Positions 20,336 through 32,569 of a DNA stretch of 64,000 nucleotides are shown in pieces (the stretch's first letter is position 1; the number at the start of each line of letters is the position of its first letter). This DNA comes from Pseudomonas kuykendallii (GTDB taxonomy: Bacteria; Pseudomonadota; Gammaproteobacteria; Pseudomonadales; Pseudomonadaceae): positions 186,001-250,000 of the forward strand of contig NZ_FNNU01000006.1 in assembly GCF_900106975.1 (NCBI RefSeq). The letters run 5' to 3'. Under the pieces are notes generated by a model. It ran no database searches. It had not been told where the DNA came from and saw only the letters and a program-made list of their open reading frames with translations. Made by a program: the position numbers and the translations under genes.

Positions 20336-21346
20336 TTAGTCGATCAATTGGGCGCTGCGCAACGCGGCGGTGGCCTGCAACCAGCGCGGGTGCTGGCGAT
20401 AGCTGGTATCGGGCCAGCTGCGCGCACGCATCCGCGAAAGGTTGCCCGGCCGGCCGACGCGCAGACGTTGCAGACGGCTCAACGCCAGCTCGGCAGCCGC
20501 GCGGTCATTGCATACGAGCCCCATGTCGCAACCGGCGTTCAATGCCGCCTCGATGCGCTCGCCGGCATCGCCGACTACGTGCGCACCGGCCATCGACAGG
20601 TCGTCGCTGAAAATCACCCCGGAGAAGCCCAGTTCACCGCGCAGGATGTCCTGCAACCAGCGCCGGGAGAATCCGGCCGGCTGTGCGTCGATCTGGGGGT
20701 AGATCACGTGCGCCGGCATCATCCCGTCCAGCTCGCCGGCCAGTCGTGCGAAGGGCTGCAGGTCGCAGGCGCGGATCTCTTCGAGGCTGCGCTCGTCGAT
20801 CGGGATCGCCACGTGGGAATCCGCTTCCGCCCAGCCGTGCCCGGGGAAGTGCTTGCCGGTGGCAGCCATCCCGGCCGCGCGCAGGCCGCGAATGAACGCG
20901 CTGGCGAGATCGGCGGCGCGCAGCGGATCGCTCTCGAACGCGCGGGCACCGATCACCTGGCTACGCTGGTGATCCAGGTCCAGCACCGGGGCGAAACTGA
21001 TATCCAGCCCCACGGCCAGCACTTCGGTGGCCATCAGCCAGCCACAGTGCTCGGCCAGCGTTTCGGCATTCGCCTGCGCAGCCAGCGCACGCATCGCCGG
21101 CAGCCGTACGAAACCCTGGCGCAGGCGCTGGACGCGGCCACCTTCCTGGTCGACGGCGAGGATCAGATCGGGGCGAAGGGCGCGGATCGAGCGGCTCAGC
21201 TCGAGCACCTGACGCGGGTGCTCGATATTACGGGCGAAGATGATCAGGCCGCCGACTTCCGGCTGGCGCAGCAACTGGCGGTCCTCGGCGGTCAGCCAGT
21301 AGCCGCCGACATCGAGCATCAGCGAACCTTGCAGGGGAATGGTCAC
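20336..21346 (-). CDS. nagZ: Beta-N-acetylhexosaminidase (NagZ)
   Basis: Cytoplasmic glycoside hydrolase family 3 enzyme that cleaves GlcNAc from anhydro-muropeptides during peptidoglycan recycling; its product controls AmpC induction in Pseudomonas. 336 residues with VDQEGGRVQRL near residue 65, the catalytic His/Lys loop GKHFPGHGWAEADSH near residue 162, and the nucleophile motif FSDDLSMAGA near residue 245. It sits between an L,D-transpeptidase gene and mtnP, 10 bases after the former, so two cell-wall enzymes share a transcript. Confidence 0.96.
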   Translation of the reverse strand: MTIPLQGSLMLDVGGYWLTAEDRQLLRQPEVGGLIIFARNIEHPRQVLELSRSIRALRPDLILAVDQEGGRVQRLRQGFVRLPAMRALAAQANAETLAEHCGWLMATEVLAVGLDISFAPVLDLDHQRSQVIGARAFESDPLRAADLASAFIRGLRAAGMAATGKHFPGHGWAEADSHVAIPIDERSLEEIRACDLQPFARLAGELDGMMPAHVIYPQIDAQPAGFSRRWLQDILRGELGFSGVIFSDDLSMAGAHVVGDAGERIEAALNAGCDMGLVCNDRAAAELALSRLQRLRVGRPGNLSRMRARSWPDTSYRQHPRWLQATAALRSAQLID

Positions 21347-21356
21347 GGGAAAATCC

Positions 21357-21881
21357 TTAATCGAGTTCGGCCGACATCCACTCGGGACGGGCAGCCTCTT
21401 CGATACGAACGGGGCAATGCAGTGGCACGCGCGGATACAGCGCCAGCAGGTCGCTGTTGCGCAGCCTTATGCAGCCATGGGAACCGGGCACACCGAGGAC
21501 GACGCTGTCCGGTGTGCCGTGCAGATAGATGTAGCGGCGGAAGGTATCGACCGGGCCCAGGCGGTTGAAGCCCGGCTCGCAGCCGGACAACCAGAGAATC
21601 CGCGTGAGAATCCAGTCGCGACCGGGGAACTGCTCATGCAGCTCGGTCGACCAGACCTCGCCAGTCCAGCGCCGCCCCCGCAAGACCGCGCCAAGGGGCA
21701 AGCCATCGCCGATCCTGGCGCGAACCTGATGCAGGCCGCGCGGCGTGCAATTGGAACCGTTGCGCTCGCCGGCGCCATTGGCGGCGGTGGAAACCGGCAG
21801 ACGCAGCACGAGACGCCCTTCGGCAAATCCGAAGAGCGTCTGGTCGTCGATGGAGATATGCAGGAGGTCGAGGTTTGGCAT
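21357..21881 (-). CDS. YkuD-type L,D-transpeptidase family protein
   Basis: 174 residues with the YkuD signature YIYLHGTPDSVVLGVPGSHGCIRL near residues 116-140; the catalytic Cys is in SHGCIRL and the paired His in LHGTP. No signal peptide or lipobox is seen (N-terminus MPNLDLLHISIDDQTLFGF), so if the start is right it would be cytoplasmic or exported by another route. The family crosslinks peptidoglycan or attaches lipoproteins; a catabolic or cytoplasmic role next to nagZ is possible. The start at 21881 fits conservation of the N-terminal segment. Confidence 0.88.
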   Translation of the reverse strand: MPNLDLLHISIDDQTLFGFAEGRLVLRLPVSTAANGAGERNGSNCTPRGLHQVRARIGDGLPLGAVLRGRRWTGEVWSTELHEQFPGRDWILTRILWLSGCEPGFNRLGPVDTFRRYIYLHGTPDSVVLGVPGSHGCIRLRNSDLLALYPRVPLHCPVRIEEAARPEWMSAELD

Positions 21882-21923
21882 GCGCGCTAGCTTAGCCGAT
21901 CGCCCCTCGCCCGCCCACCGTGG

Positions 21924-22631
21924 TCAGGCCTGGGCAGGCAGCGCGGCGCTCTTGGTACGCGGGCGCATCTGCGCGGCGGCCAGGGTTTCGTCGGAGATAC
22001 CGGTTTCCGCGCGCATGCCCGCCGCGAGGAACGGCACCATCATGCGCATGACCTGCTCGATCGAGGTATTCACCGCGAAATCGGCCTCGGCCATCGCCCG
22101 CAGCGCCTTGATCCCCGACATGCTGAACGCGGCGGCGCCCAGCATGAAGTGCACGCGCCAGAACAGCTCCAGCGGCGGAATCCGCGGCGCGGTCTCGTTG
22201 ACCAACTGCATGTAACGGCGGAAGACCTTGCCGTAGACCTCTTCCAGATACTTGCGCAGGTGGCCCTGGCTCTGGCTGAACGCAAGACCGAGCAGACGCA
22301 TGAATATGGAGAGGTCGTTGCCGCTGCGGGGTTTGACCGCAAGCGCCTGATCGACCAGCAGTTCGAGAAGTTCCTCGAGGCTGGCCTTCTCTTCCGGCTT
22401 GGCCTGGCGTCGCTCCAGCTCGCGCTCGAGGCTGCTGCAGAACGGACCGAGGAAACGCGAGAAAACCGCCTGGATAAGCGCCTTCTTCGAGCCGAAGTGA
22501 TAGTTCACCGCGGCCAGGTTGACGCCCGCTTTACTGGTGATGAGCCGGAGGGACGTTTCGGCGAAGCCCTTCTCTGCAAAAAGCTGTTCCGCGGCATCGA
22601 GGATGCGTTCAACGGTTTCGGACTGGGCCAT
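21924..22631 (-). CDS. psrA: TetR-family regulator PsrA
   Basis: Fatty-acid-responsive regulator that in P. aeruginosa represses fadBA and itself, activates rpoS, and is released by long-chain fatty acids. 235 residues: TetR helix-turn-helix at about residues 8-52 (ILDAAEQLFAEKGF...AGVNLAAVNYHFGSKKALIQAV), then an all-helical ligand domain. The position beside lexA and the paired PsrA-type boxes just upstream support the name over a generic TetR call. Confidence 0.93.
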   Translation of the reverse strand: MAQSETVERILDAAEQLFAEKGFAETSLRLITSKAGVNLAAVNYHFGSKKALIQAVFSRFLGPFCSSLERELERRQAKPEEKASLEELLELLVDQALAVKPRSGNDLSIFMRLLGLAFSQSQGHLRKYLEEVYGKVFRRYMQLVNETAPRIPPLELFWRVHFMLGAAAFSMSGIKALRAMAEADFAVNTSIEQVMRMMVPFLAAGMRAETGISDETLAAAQMRPRTKSAALPAQA

Positions 22632-22647
22632 GATTCAAATCGCCTGA

Positions 22648-22675
22648 CAAACACTTGTTTGAAACATACGTTTTC
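22648..22675 (-). promoter_or_regulatory. Two adjacent PsrA boxes upstream of psrA
   Basis: CAAAC-ACTT-GTTTG at 22648-22661 is a perfect match to the PsrA consensus (G/C)AAAC-N2-4-GTTT(G/C). A second site, GAAAC-ATAC-GTTTT, follows at 22661-22675. They lie 17-44 bases before the psrA start codon, as expected for autorepression. Confidence 0.85.
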
Positions 22676-22817
22676 AGCCCGTCCACTGTCAAGACGCATC
22701 GCGCCTGGCCTGACGCGCCGGTCACATTTGGCCGTGCCCGTCGCGCTTTTGCAATATCCAGGCATCGCCAGGCGGGCTCGACAGGGATGTAAATGAAAGA
22801 TTGCCACAGGAGATTCA

Positions 22818-22833
22818 CTGTATATAATCCCAG
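22818..22833 (+). promoter_or_regulatory. LexA (SOS) box 1
   Basis: CTG-TATATAATCC-CAG matches CTG-N10-CAG with an AT-rich centre close to the canonical CTGTATATATATACAG. It lies 30 bases before the lexA start codon. Confidence 0.9.
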
Positions 22834-22836
22834 TCA

Positions 22837-22852
22837 CTGTACAAAAACCCAG
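22837..22852 (+). promoter_or_regulatory. LexA (SOS) box 2
   Basis: CTG-TACAAAAACC-CAG, a second CTG-N10-CAG site three bases after the first and 10 bases before the lexA ATG, so bound repressor would block both promoter and ribosome-binding region. Confidence 0.88.
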
Positions 22853-22862
22853 AGCGCTGACC

Positions 22863-23471
22863 ATGCTGAAACTGACGCCACGCCAAGCCGAGATCCTCGC
22901 TTTCATCAAGCAGTGCCTGGAAGACAACGGCTACCCGCCGACTCGAGCGGAAATCGCCCAGGCTCTTGGCTTCAAGTCGCCTAATGCGGCCGAGGAGCAT
23001 CTCAAGGCACTGGCCCGAAAGGGCGCGATCGAGATGACTCCAGGCGCCTCGCGCGGCATTCGCATCCCCGGCAGCGAAGCCGTGGTGGACGAAGATTCGC
23101 TGCCGATCATCGGTCGCGTCGCCGCCGGCGCGCCGATCCTCGCCGAACAGAACGTCGAGGAGTCCTGCAAGATCAACCCGGCCTTCTTCCACCCCCGCGC
23201 CGACTACCTGCTGCGCGTGCACGGAATGAGCATGAAGGACATCGGCATCCTCGACGGCGACCTGCTGGCCGTGCACACGGTCCGCGAAGCGCGCAACGGC
23301 CAGGTAGTGGTCGCGCGACTGGACGACGAAGTCACCGTGAAACGCTTCAAGCGCCAGGGCAACAAGGTCTGGTTGATCGCGGAGAACCCCGACTTCGCGC
23401 CCATCGAAGTGGATCTCGAACAACAGAGCCTGGTGATCGAAGGCTTGAGTGTCGGCGTCATTCGCCGCTAA
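22863..23471 (+). CDS. lexA: SOS regulator LexA
   Basis: Repressor and self-cleaving serine protease. 202 residues: winged-helix DNA-binding domain ([19 protein letters not shown]...[29 protein letters not shown]), cleavage site RVAAGAP with the scissile Ala88-Gly89 bond, and catalytic Ser123 (HGMSMKD) and Lys160 (VTVKRFKR), in the same spacing as E. coli Ser119/Lys156. The two LexA boxes immediately upstream show autoregulation. sulA follows 12 bases later in the same operon. Confidence 0.98.
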   Translation: MLKLTPRQAEILAFIKQCLEDNGYPPTRAEIAQALGFKSPNAAEEHLKALARKGAIEMTPGASRGIRIPGSEAVVDEDSLPIIGRVAAGAPILAEQNVEESCKINPAFFHPRADYLLRVHGMSMKDIGILDGDLLAVHTVREARNGQVVVARLDDEVTVKRFKRQGNKVWLIAENPDFAPIEVDLEQQSLVIEGLSVGVIRR

Positions 23472-23483
23472 AGGAGACGTTCC

Positions 23484-23954
23484 ATGCAGTTCCCGCAGAC
23501 GCTTGACCTCCCGCAACTGCCGCTGTTCGAGGCGTTTCTCGCACAGCCGGCCATCCCCCTGCTGACCCAGGCGCTGGATTCCCCCTGGTTGGACGAAGCG
23601 GAAGCCTTCAGCGAGATATCGCTGCGCGGAGCTGCCAATCACTGCCTCAACCTGCTGGCGCCGATGCTGCGCGAACTCAGCGAGGAGACCGACGCACGCT
23701 GGCTCACGCTGATCGCACCGCCTGGCAGCCTCACGCAAGCCTGGTTGCGCGATGCAGGGCTCAACCGCGAACGGATTCTGCTGCTCCAGCCACGCGGCGA
23801 GCAGAGCGCGCTGGAGTTGACCTGCGAGGCTCTGCGTCTGGGGCGCAGTCATACTGTGGTCAGCTGGCTTCAGTTGGACCGTTCGGCGCGCGCACGCCTT
23901 GCTGCTGCGGCTCGCCAAGGTGGCGCGCAGAGCCTCAATGTTCGTCTGGGTTGA
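23484..23954 (+). CDS. sulA: SOS cell division inhibitor SulA
   Basis: 156 residues. SulA binds FtsZ and stops septation during the SOS response. The core WLTLIAPPGSLTQAWLRDAGLNRERILLLQPR, and the following helix with ALELTCEALRLGRSHTVVSWL, match the RecA-like fold of Pseudomonas SulA. It lies directly behind lexA and so would be induced from the lexA promoter, the usual arrangement in Pseudomonas. A small hairpin (CGACAC/GTGTCG, 23963-23980) follows but lacks a T-run. Confidence 0.93.
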   Translation: MQFPQTLDLPQLPLFEAFLAQPAIPLLTQALDSPWLDEAEAFSEISLRGAANHCLNLLAPMLRELSEETDARWLTLIAPPGSLTQAWLRDAGLNRERILLLQPRGEQSALELTCEALRLGRSHTVVSWLQLDRSARARLAAAARQGGAQSLNVRLG

Positions 23955-24057
23955 GAGTTTGCCGACACAGGGACGTGTCGTGATCGACGTATTCGCTTAA
24001 CTGCCGGCGCTCGCCCAGGCAGCTTCTTCTACCAAAGCCGCAAAGCTTTCGCTCTTC

Positions 24058-24291
24058 TCAATGAAGAACGCGGGGCTCCTGGTCTCGCTCGAAATCCCCT
24101 TCGGCCATCTTTCCGGCCATTTGCACGCCAACATTCAGCATCGCCTTGGCCACTTCCACGTGGTGGCCCTGCAGGAACGCCTTGGCATCCTCGGAGAAAT
24201 CCAGAACCACCAGCGCCTCCTCATCCTCGGCGCGGCGCAGCGCAATGCGCCCATCGGGCAGTTCGACGATTTCCAGAAAGGAGGTAGGCAT
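24058..24291 (-). CDS. Conserved small protein of unknown function
   Basis: 77 residues from the ATG at 24291: MPTSFLEIVELPDGRIALRR, then EDEEALVVLDFSEDAKAFL and a C-terminal helix VEVAKAMLNVGVQMAGKM. The acidic N-terminal half reads as a beta-rich segment and the C-terminal half as a helix. I recognise it as a conserved Pseudomonas gene in the sulA-topA interval but know no function. No strong ribosome-binding site is visible, but longer upstream frames give atypical sequence. Confidence 0.75.
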   Translation of the reverse strand: MPTSFLEIVELPDGRIALRRAEDEEALVVLDFSEDAKAFLQGHHVEVAKAMLNVGVQMAGKMAEGDFERDQEPRVLH

Positions 24292-24426
24292 GAAAAGGGT
24301 CTCGATGGAAGGCGCGTCATTGTAGCAGTGGAAACCATGGCTCCCTAGTGGTACGGCGATGATCGTGATGCCGGCCACTGGCCCTGGTTCGCAAGCGTGA
24401 TCAGACTTTTCGTCCGACCAGGGCTG

Positions 24427-24462
24427 CGTTTGGTGGGTCGGCGAAGCGTGACCCACCAAACG
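24427..24462. repeat. Perfect 13-base inverted repeat
   Basis: CGTTTGGTGGGTC at 24427-24439 and its exact reverse complement GACCCACCAAACG at 24450-24462, separated by 10 bases. It is unrelated in sequence to the neighbouring REP-like arms except for the GGTGGG core. Confidence 0.8.
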
Positions 24463-24493
24463 GAAGCGAAGCGTATATGGGTACACCGATGCC

Positions 24494-24517
24494 GTAGGGC
24501 GGGCTTCAGCCCACCAG
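24494..24517. repeat. Single REP-like arm, GTGGGCTTCAGCCCAC family
   Basis: Matches the right arm of the repeat at 10948-10971 at 23 of 24 positions (GTAGGGCGGGCTTC then AGCCCACCAG). The opposite arm is absent, so it is a solo or decayed copy. Confidence 0.75.
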
Positions 24518-24629
24518 AGCATCACTCAAATTGCGTGAGCCAAAGCCGATCACCGTAGCAGTGCCTCCACGAGGCAGCTGAGCGCCGCCATGGCGGCATT
24601 CCAGTCATTCCCAGAACTGACGGTTCGAC

Positions 24630-24650
24630 GGTGCGCATGGCGCACCCTAC
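24630..24650. repeat. Single REP-like arm, GGTGCGCAnnGCGCACC family
   Basis: GGTGCGCATGGCGCACCCTA, close to the right arm of the repeat at 53153-53173 (which reads GGTGCGCACAGCGCACCCTA). A solo copy 10 bases from the DUF6586 gene stop. Confidence 0.7.
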
Positions 24651-24659
24651 CGCTTTAAC

Positions 24660-25184
24660 TCAGCTTTCGGTGAGGCTCGCGCGAAAACGCAGGGCGAGTT
24701 GCTTGAGCTGCTGGCGCCAGGCGTCCAGTTCCTCGCGAGACAGCGCCGACTCGAGCTCTTCCTCATCCAGCGTGACCGAATGGATCAGCGGCGTCGAAGG
24801 ATCGAGCCTGGCTTTACGCGGCGCCTGGGGCGGCTGGAACAGCTGTGCGTAAGCGGCCAGCAACTGACCCAGCCAGGTTTCAGGTTGCTGTGCCATTTCC
24901 ACCAGCTCGGCCAGCTCCGGGCTGGGCGCCTCGTCGAGCACCGCGCGATTGAGCAACAGCTCGGCGCGGGGCGCCTGAAAATTCGGCAGGCGATAGAACC
25001 CGGCGATCTCGTGGCACAGGCCGAGCAAGGCACCATATAAATGGAACAGCGCCGCTTCGCGCTCGGCCTGGATCAGCGCGAGCGCGTTCATCACGCGGCC
25101 TTCTTCGGCCTTGCGCCATCCGTCCAGCGCTAGTCCGGCGAAATAGATTTTCTGGTTGGTGCGGGTATAGAGCTCATGGGCCAT
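24660..25184 (-). CDS. DUF6586 family protein
   Basis: 174 residues, predicted almost wholly helical and soluble: MAHELYTRTNQKIYFAGLALDGWRKA, EAALFHLYGALLGLCHEIAGFY, then an acidic stretch SVTLDEEELESALSREELDAW. I recognise it as the conserved protein upstream of topA in Pseudomonas; no function is known to me. It begins 104 bases after topA ends on the same strand, in the direction of transcription, so it may be the last gene of a topA transcript. Confidence 0.8.
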   Translation of the reverse strand: MAHELYTRTNQKIYFAGLALDGWRKAEEGRVMNALALIQAEREAALFHLYGALLGLCHEIAGFYRLPNFQAPRAELLLNRAVLDEAPSPELAELVEMAQQPETWLGQLLAAYAQLFQPPQAPRKARLDPSTPLIHSVTLDEEELESALSREELDAWRQQLKQLALRFRASLTES

Positions 25185-25288
25185 GCTGCTGCTCCACGCT
25201 GGCGCCGGCGAACGAGCCGGCGGATGGGGACCACGCTAGCGCTGCGCAGGCGCGTGGGCAATCGCCCGCGCGCCCGACGGTAAGGACA

Positions 25289-27910
25289 TCAGCGCTTGTC
25301 TTCGACCTTCCACTTGCCGCCGTCGTAGAACGCCCGCCAGCCGGTTGGCTTGCCGTCGACTTCCGACTGCACGTACTGTTCCTTGGTCTTGCGGCTGAAG
25401 CGGATTACTGCCGGGCGGCCCTCGGGGTCCTTCGTCGGTGCCTCGAGGATGAAGTGATACTTCTCGTCCAGCTCATCCTTGTGCGGAATCAGCTCCAGCA
25501 CCAGAGGTGCGCGCGTTTCGCGGTTCTTCGGAAACTGGCTGGCGGCCAGGAACAGGCCCGAAGCGCCATCACGCAGCACGTAGGTGTCGTCCACCTTCTC
25601 GCACTTGAGCTCCGGCATCCTGATCGGGTCGATCTTGGGCGGCGCCGCCTCACCGCTCTTGAGCAGCTTGCGGGTGTTCTTGCAGGCCGGATTGGTGCAA
25701 CCGAAGAACTTGCCGAAACGGCCGGTCTTCAGCTGCATCTCGCTGCCGCACTTGTCGCACTCCAGGCTCGGGCCTTCGTAGCCCTTGATCCGGTAGGTGC
25801 CCTGCTCGATCTCATAGCCGGCGCAATCCGGGTTGTTGCCGCAGATGTGCAGCTTGCGGTGCTCGTCCAGCAGGTAGGCGTCCATCGCCGTGCTGCAGAT
25901 CGGGCAACGGTGCTTGCCGCGCAGGACGCGGGATTCGGATTCGCCCTCGTCATCCTCGGCGATCTCGTCGCCGGGAATCAGGTTCAGGGTCGCCTTGCAG
26001 CGCTCCTTCGGCGGCAGGCTGTAACCGGAGCAGCCGAGGAACACCCCGGTGGACGCGGTGCGGATCATCATCGGACGGCCACACAGCTGGCAGGGAATGT
26101 CGGTCGGCGTCGGCTGGTTGGCACGCATGCCGCCGGCCTCGCTCTTGCCACCGGTCTCGGCCGCTTCGAGCTTGTGCTTGAAGTCGCCGTAGAACTCGTC
26201 GAGCACGTTCTTCCAGTCGCGCTCGCCCTGGGCCACGTCATCGAGGTTCTCTTCCATGCCGGCGGTGAAGCCGTAGTCCATCAGGTTGGAGAAACTCTCG
26301 GACAGCCGGTCGGTGACGATGTCGCCCATCTTCTCGGAATAGAAACGGCGATTGTGCACGGTGACGTAACCGCGGTCCTGGATGGTCGAGATGATCGCAG
26401 CATAGGTGGATGGACGGCCGATCCCGCGTTTTTCCAACTCCTTGACCAGGCTGGCTTCGGAGAAGCGCGCCGGCGGCTTGGTGAAGTGCTGGCTGGGGTC
26501 GAGCTTGACCAGTTTCAGCGCCTCGCCTTCTTTCATGTCCGGCAACACGGCGTCTTCGCCGGGCTTGCTCTGCTGCGGTTGCACGCGGGTGTAACCGTCG
26601 AACTTGAGGATGCGGCCCTTGGCGCGCAGCTCGAAGTCACCGGCCTTGACGCTGACGGTGGTCGACAGGTATTCCGCCGGCGGCATCTGGCAGGCGACGA
26701 ACTGGCGCCAGATCAGCTCGTACAGACGTTCGGCGTCGCGCTCCATGCCGGAGAGCTGGGTCGGACGCATGTTCACGTCGGAGGGACGAATTGCTTCGTG
26801 CGCCTCCTGGGCGCCCTCCTTGCTCGAATAGGAGTTCGGCTTGGCGGGCAGGTACTTGGCACCGAACTCGCCGTCGATGAAACCGCGCACCATCTCGATG
26901 GCGTCGTTCGACAGGTTGGTGGAGTCGGTACGCATGTAGGTGATGTAGCCCGCCTCGTAGAGGCGCTGGGCCATCATCATGGTCTTCTTCACGCCGAACC
27001 CGAGGCGGTTGCTCGCCGCCTGCTGCAGGGTCGAGGTGATGAACGGCGCCGTCGGCTTGCTACTGGTCGGCTTGTCCTCGCGCTTGATCACGCTGTAACT
27101 GGAGGACTTGAGCTTCGCCACGGCGGCCATCGCCTGCGCCTCGTTGACCGGCTTGAAGGCTTCGCCTTTCTCGCGAGCGACCTCGAAGCGGACCTTGGCA
27201 TCCTTGGCGGTACCGAGGTCGGCGTGGATTTCCCAGTATTCCTCGGGAACGAAGGCGCGGATTTCACGCTCGCGCTCCACCACCAGCTTCACCGCCACCG
27301 ACTGCACGCGCCCGGCGGACAGGCCGCGAGCGATCTTCGCCCAGAGCAGCGGCGAGACCATGTAGCCCACCACGCGATCGAGGAAGCGCCGTGCCTGCTG
27401 GGCGTTGACGCGGTCGATGTCCAGCTCCCCGGGCTTGGAGAAGGCTTCCTGGATCGCCTTCTTGGTGATCTCGTTGAACACCACGCGCTTGTAGCGGCTG
27501 TCGTCGCCGCCGATGGCTTCGCGCAGGTGCCAGGCGATGGCTTCCCCCTCGCGGTCCAAGTCGGTCGCGAGATAGATGGTGTCGGCATCCTTGGCGAGAC
27601 GGCGCAGCTCTTCGATCACCTTCTCCTTGCCGGGAAGGATTTCGTACTTGGCTTTCCAGCCGTGCTCCGGGTCGACGCCCATGCGGGTGAACAGCTGGCG
27701 CTTGGCTTTTTCCTTGGGCGACAGCGCGGGCGCTTCGGCCGCGGCGGCCTTGCCGCGCTTGGCCGGCTCCTTGGCGGCATTCCCCGAACCACTGGTGGGC
27801 AGGTCACGGATGTGGCCGATGCTCGACTTCACCACGTACTGGTTGCCCAGGTACTTGTTGATGGTCTTGGCCTTGGCCGGGGATTCCACGATGACCAGCG
27901 ATTTGCCCAT
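25289..27910 (-). CDS. topA: DNA topoisomerase I
   Basis: Type IA enzyme that relaxes negative supercoils. 873 residues: N-terminal TOPRIM domain ([19 protein letters not shown], later [15 protein letters not shown]), catalytic Tyr325 in [11 protein letters not shown], and a C-terminal part with three or more zinc-ribbon modules ([47 protein letters not shown]). Length and layout match proteobacterial TopA. It is preceded by a DUF1653 gene on the same strand. Confidence 0.97.
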   Translation of the reverse strand: MGKSLVIVESPAKAKTINKYLGNQYVVKSSIGHIRDLPTSGSGNAAKEPAKRGKAAAAEAPALSPKEKAKRQLFTRMGVDPEHGWKAKYEILPGKEKVIEELRRLAKDADTIYLATDLDREGEAIAWHLREAIGGDDSRYKRVVFNEITKKAIQEAFSKPGELDIDRVNAQQARRFLDRVVGYMVSPLLWAKIARGLSAGRVQSVAVKLVVEREREIRAFVPEEYWEIHADLGTAKDAKVRFEVAREKGEAFKPVNEAQAMAAVAKLKSSSYSVIKREDKPTSSKPTAPFITSTLQQAASNRLGFGVKKTMMMAQRLYEAGYITYMRTDSTNLSNDAIEMVRGFIDGEFGAKYLPAKPNSYSSKEGAQEAHEAIRPSDVNMRPTQLSGMERDAERLYELIWRQFVACQMPPAEYLSTTVSVKAGDFELRAKGRILKFDGYTRVQPQQSKPGEDAVLPDMKEGEALKLVKLDPSQHFTKPPARFSEASLVKELEKRGIGRPSTYAAIISTIQDRGYVTVHNRRFYSEKMGDIVTDRLSESFSNLMDYGFTAGMEENLDDVAQGERDWKNVLDEFYGDFKHKLEAAETGGKSEAGGMRANQPTPTDIPCQLCGRPMMIRTASTGVFLGCSGYSLPPKERCKATLNLIPGDEIAEDDEGESESRVLRGKHRCPICSTAMDAYLLDEHRKLHICGNNPDCAGYEIEQGTYRIKGYEGPSLECDKCGSEMQLKTGRFGKFFGCTNPACKNTRKLLKSGEAAPPKIDPIRMPELKCEKVDDTYVLRDGASGLFLAASQFPKNRETRAPLVLELIPHKDELDEKYHFILEAPTKDPEGRPAVIRFSRKTKEQYVQSEVDGKPTGWRAFYDGGKWKVEDKR

Positions 27911-28029
27911 GGATCGGAAAATTCCTGAATTGGATGAGTAAAAAACGAGGGGGCCGCCGTTGCGGCACCGCTATATATAGTGGCGAGAGAGCCAAGGTCA
28001 AGCGCCGGTCTTGCTCGGCGCTTCGCTTG

Positions 28030-28263
28030 CTAAAGCTCGAAAGAGGCTGCGTCGGCGCGAATCAGAGCAAAGCGCGGAACCTGTTCGCCGTCCACGTCGA
28101 CCGTCTCGCAAAACAGGCTCAGAGGGCGTACCCAGAAGCCGAACTCGCCGTACAGCGCCTGGTACACGACCATCTCCTCCTCCGTCTCGGAATGCCGCGC
28201 GACACCGATCACTCGGTACTCGGGCCCCTTGTAATGACGGTAAAGGCCGGGTTGTAGAGTCAT
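28030..28263 (-). CDS. DUF1653 domain protein
   Basis: 77 residues from the ATG at 28263: MTLQPGLYRHYKGPEYRVIGVARHSET, EEMVVYQALYGEFGFWVRPL and a C-terminal acidic segment with VPRF. This is the DUF1653 pattern, a small beta-barrel-like domain of unknown role. A longer frame to 28341 runs through the fadA terminator and is not credible. It is 119 bases upstream of topA on the same strand. Confidence 0.88.
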   Translation of the reverse strand: MTLQPGLYRHYKGPEYRVIGVARHSETEEEMVVYQALYGEFGFWVRPLSLFCETVDVDGEQVPRFALIRADAASFEL

Positions 28264-28305
28264 GTCGCCTCGCTGCTCGATCAGCGCGGAAAAACCGCAG
28301 CCGAG

Positions 28306-28337
28306 AAAATAAAAAGCCGGGGCACCTGGCCCCGGCT
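28306..28337 (-). terminator. Rho-independent terminator of fadBA
   Basis: On the minus strand, a perfect 9-base stem AGCCGGGGC / GCCCCGGCT with a 5-base loop is followed by TTTTTATTTT, 16 bases after the fadA stop. Confidence 0.88.
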
Positions 28338-28353
28338 TCACGTGCCGAGCGAG

Positions 28354-31695
<3,342 letters not shown>

Positions 31696-32050
31696 CAACT
31701 GATCTCCACGAAATGGAAGCTGAACAGTACACATCGGACACCGACACTGGATTTCCCGCGGCTTGGCCGTCGAGTGAAATCCGACACTGCTGGCACACCC
31801 TCCGACGCGATCTTCGGGTTGTTGTTCTAGAGCGCCGCAAGGCAAACGCTCAATTCATACGCCCGTTTGATTTGGGTAGCACACCTTCTCGGAAAAGCGT
31901 GTGCTTGTCAATTGGCTATCGGTTTGACCGCCGCCGCCAGACTTTTGCTGGGCGATAGCTCGCCGTGCGCCCTCCGGTAGAGTGGAACGCTGAGCGTAGA
32001 AGATCGGGGAAGAAGCCGCGCCCAGGTCGGCAGGAAGAAGAAATCAGCCG
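31696..32050. other. Intergenic region upstream of fadB
   Basis: 355 bases between the fadB start and the stop of the next minus-strand gene. No credible gene. The only element I can support is the PsrA-type box at 31856-31869 with a weaker copy at 31843-31856; the fadBA promoter should lie between it and 31696. Confidence 0.6.
31856..31869 (-). promoter_or_regulatory. PsrA-type box upstream of fadBA
   Basis: CATAC-GCCC-GTTTG fits the PsrA consensus (G/C)AAAC-N2-4-GTTT(G/C) at 9 of 10 positions. A weaker adjacent copy, CAAAC-GCTC-AATTC, precedes it. Regulation of fadBA by PsrA is established in P. aeruginosa; this site is my match by eye. Confidence 0.6.
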
Positions 32051-32494
32051 TCAGGCCAGAGCGCCCAGTACTGCCGCAAGCCTGTCCAGATCCTCGGCAC
32101 CGCCGCGTTCTCCCCAGCAGATACCGATCATCTGCACACCCGCCTCGATGCGGTAGGCATCCGCGGGCAGGCTGGCGAACTGCGCGAGCAGTCGCTCGTC
32201 CTTGCAGGGCTCACGCCACTGGTTCAGCCATTCACCAGATGGGCTCTGCCAGTACGACCAGGTATCGCTGCGCCCGGGACGGCGGGCACGGTGATACTGT
32301 GCGCACGGATTCGGCGGCGTGCGTTCAAGCCAGTGCGGCCAGTCCTGCCGCGACAGGTTCATGGCGAGCCCGCGGCGCCGGGCAGCCAGGCGAACGTCCA
32401 TCTGCCCGCGCTGACGGTGCGAAGGCAGCAGCCATACCAGCGGGCTGAGCAGCACGGCGAGCAGCAATATGATCCACAGCGTCACAAGCGACAT
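32051..32494 (-). CDS. Single-pass membrane protein of unknown function
   Basis: 147 residues from the ATG at 32494: one N-terminal membrane helix (SLVTLWIILLLAVLLSPLVWLLP, about residues 2-24), then a basic stretch QRGQMDVRLAARRRGLAMNL and a cytoplasmic or periplasmic domain containing WPHWLERTPPNPCAQYHRAR and GVQMIGICWGERGG. It is conserved beside fadB/uspA in Pseudomonas as I recall, but I know no function. A GTG nine bases downstream (VTLWIILLL) with AGGA upstream is a possible alternative start. Confidence 0.75.
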   Translation of the reverse strand: MSLVTLWIILLLAVLLSPLVWLLPSHRQRGQMDVRLAARRRGLAMNLSRQDWPHWLERTPPNPCAQYHRARRPGRSDTWSYWQSPSGEWLNQWREPCKDERLLAQFASLPADAYRIEAGVQMIGICWGERGGAEDLDRLAAVLGALA

Positions 32495-32569
32495 CCTGAT
32501 AAAAAAGCATGGCAAGGCGCCCGACAGCGGCATCTAATAAGAGACAAACATCCAAGGAGGAAACACCTC

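Larger units (their letters stand above)
24292..24659. other. Intergenic region with several inverted repeats, no gene
   Basis: 368 bases without a credible coding frame. It holds a 13-base perfect inverted repeat (24427-24462) and single arms of two dispersed repeat families (24494-24517 and 24630-24650). No terminator T-run is evident. Confidence 0.7.

Noticed and set aside
27941-27970. T-run and short stem between the DUF1653 gene and topA on the minus strand
   Set aside because: TTTTTT follows only a 4-base stem (GCCG-CAA-CGGC), too weak to call a terminator; it also lies where a topA promoter is expected.
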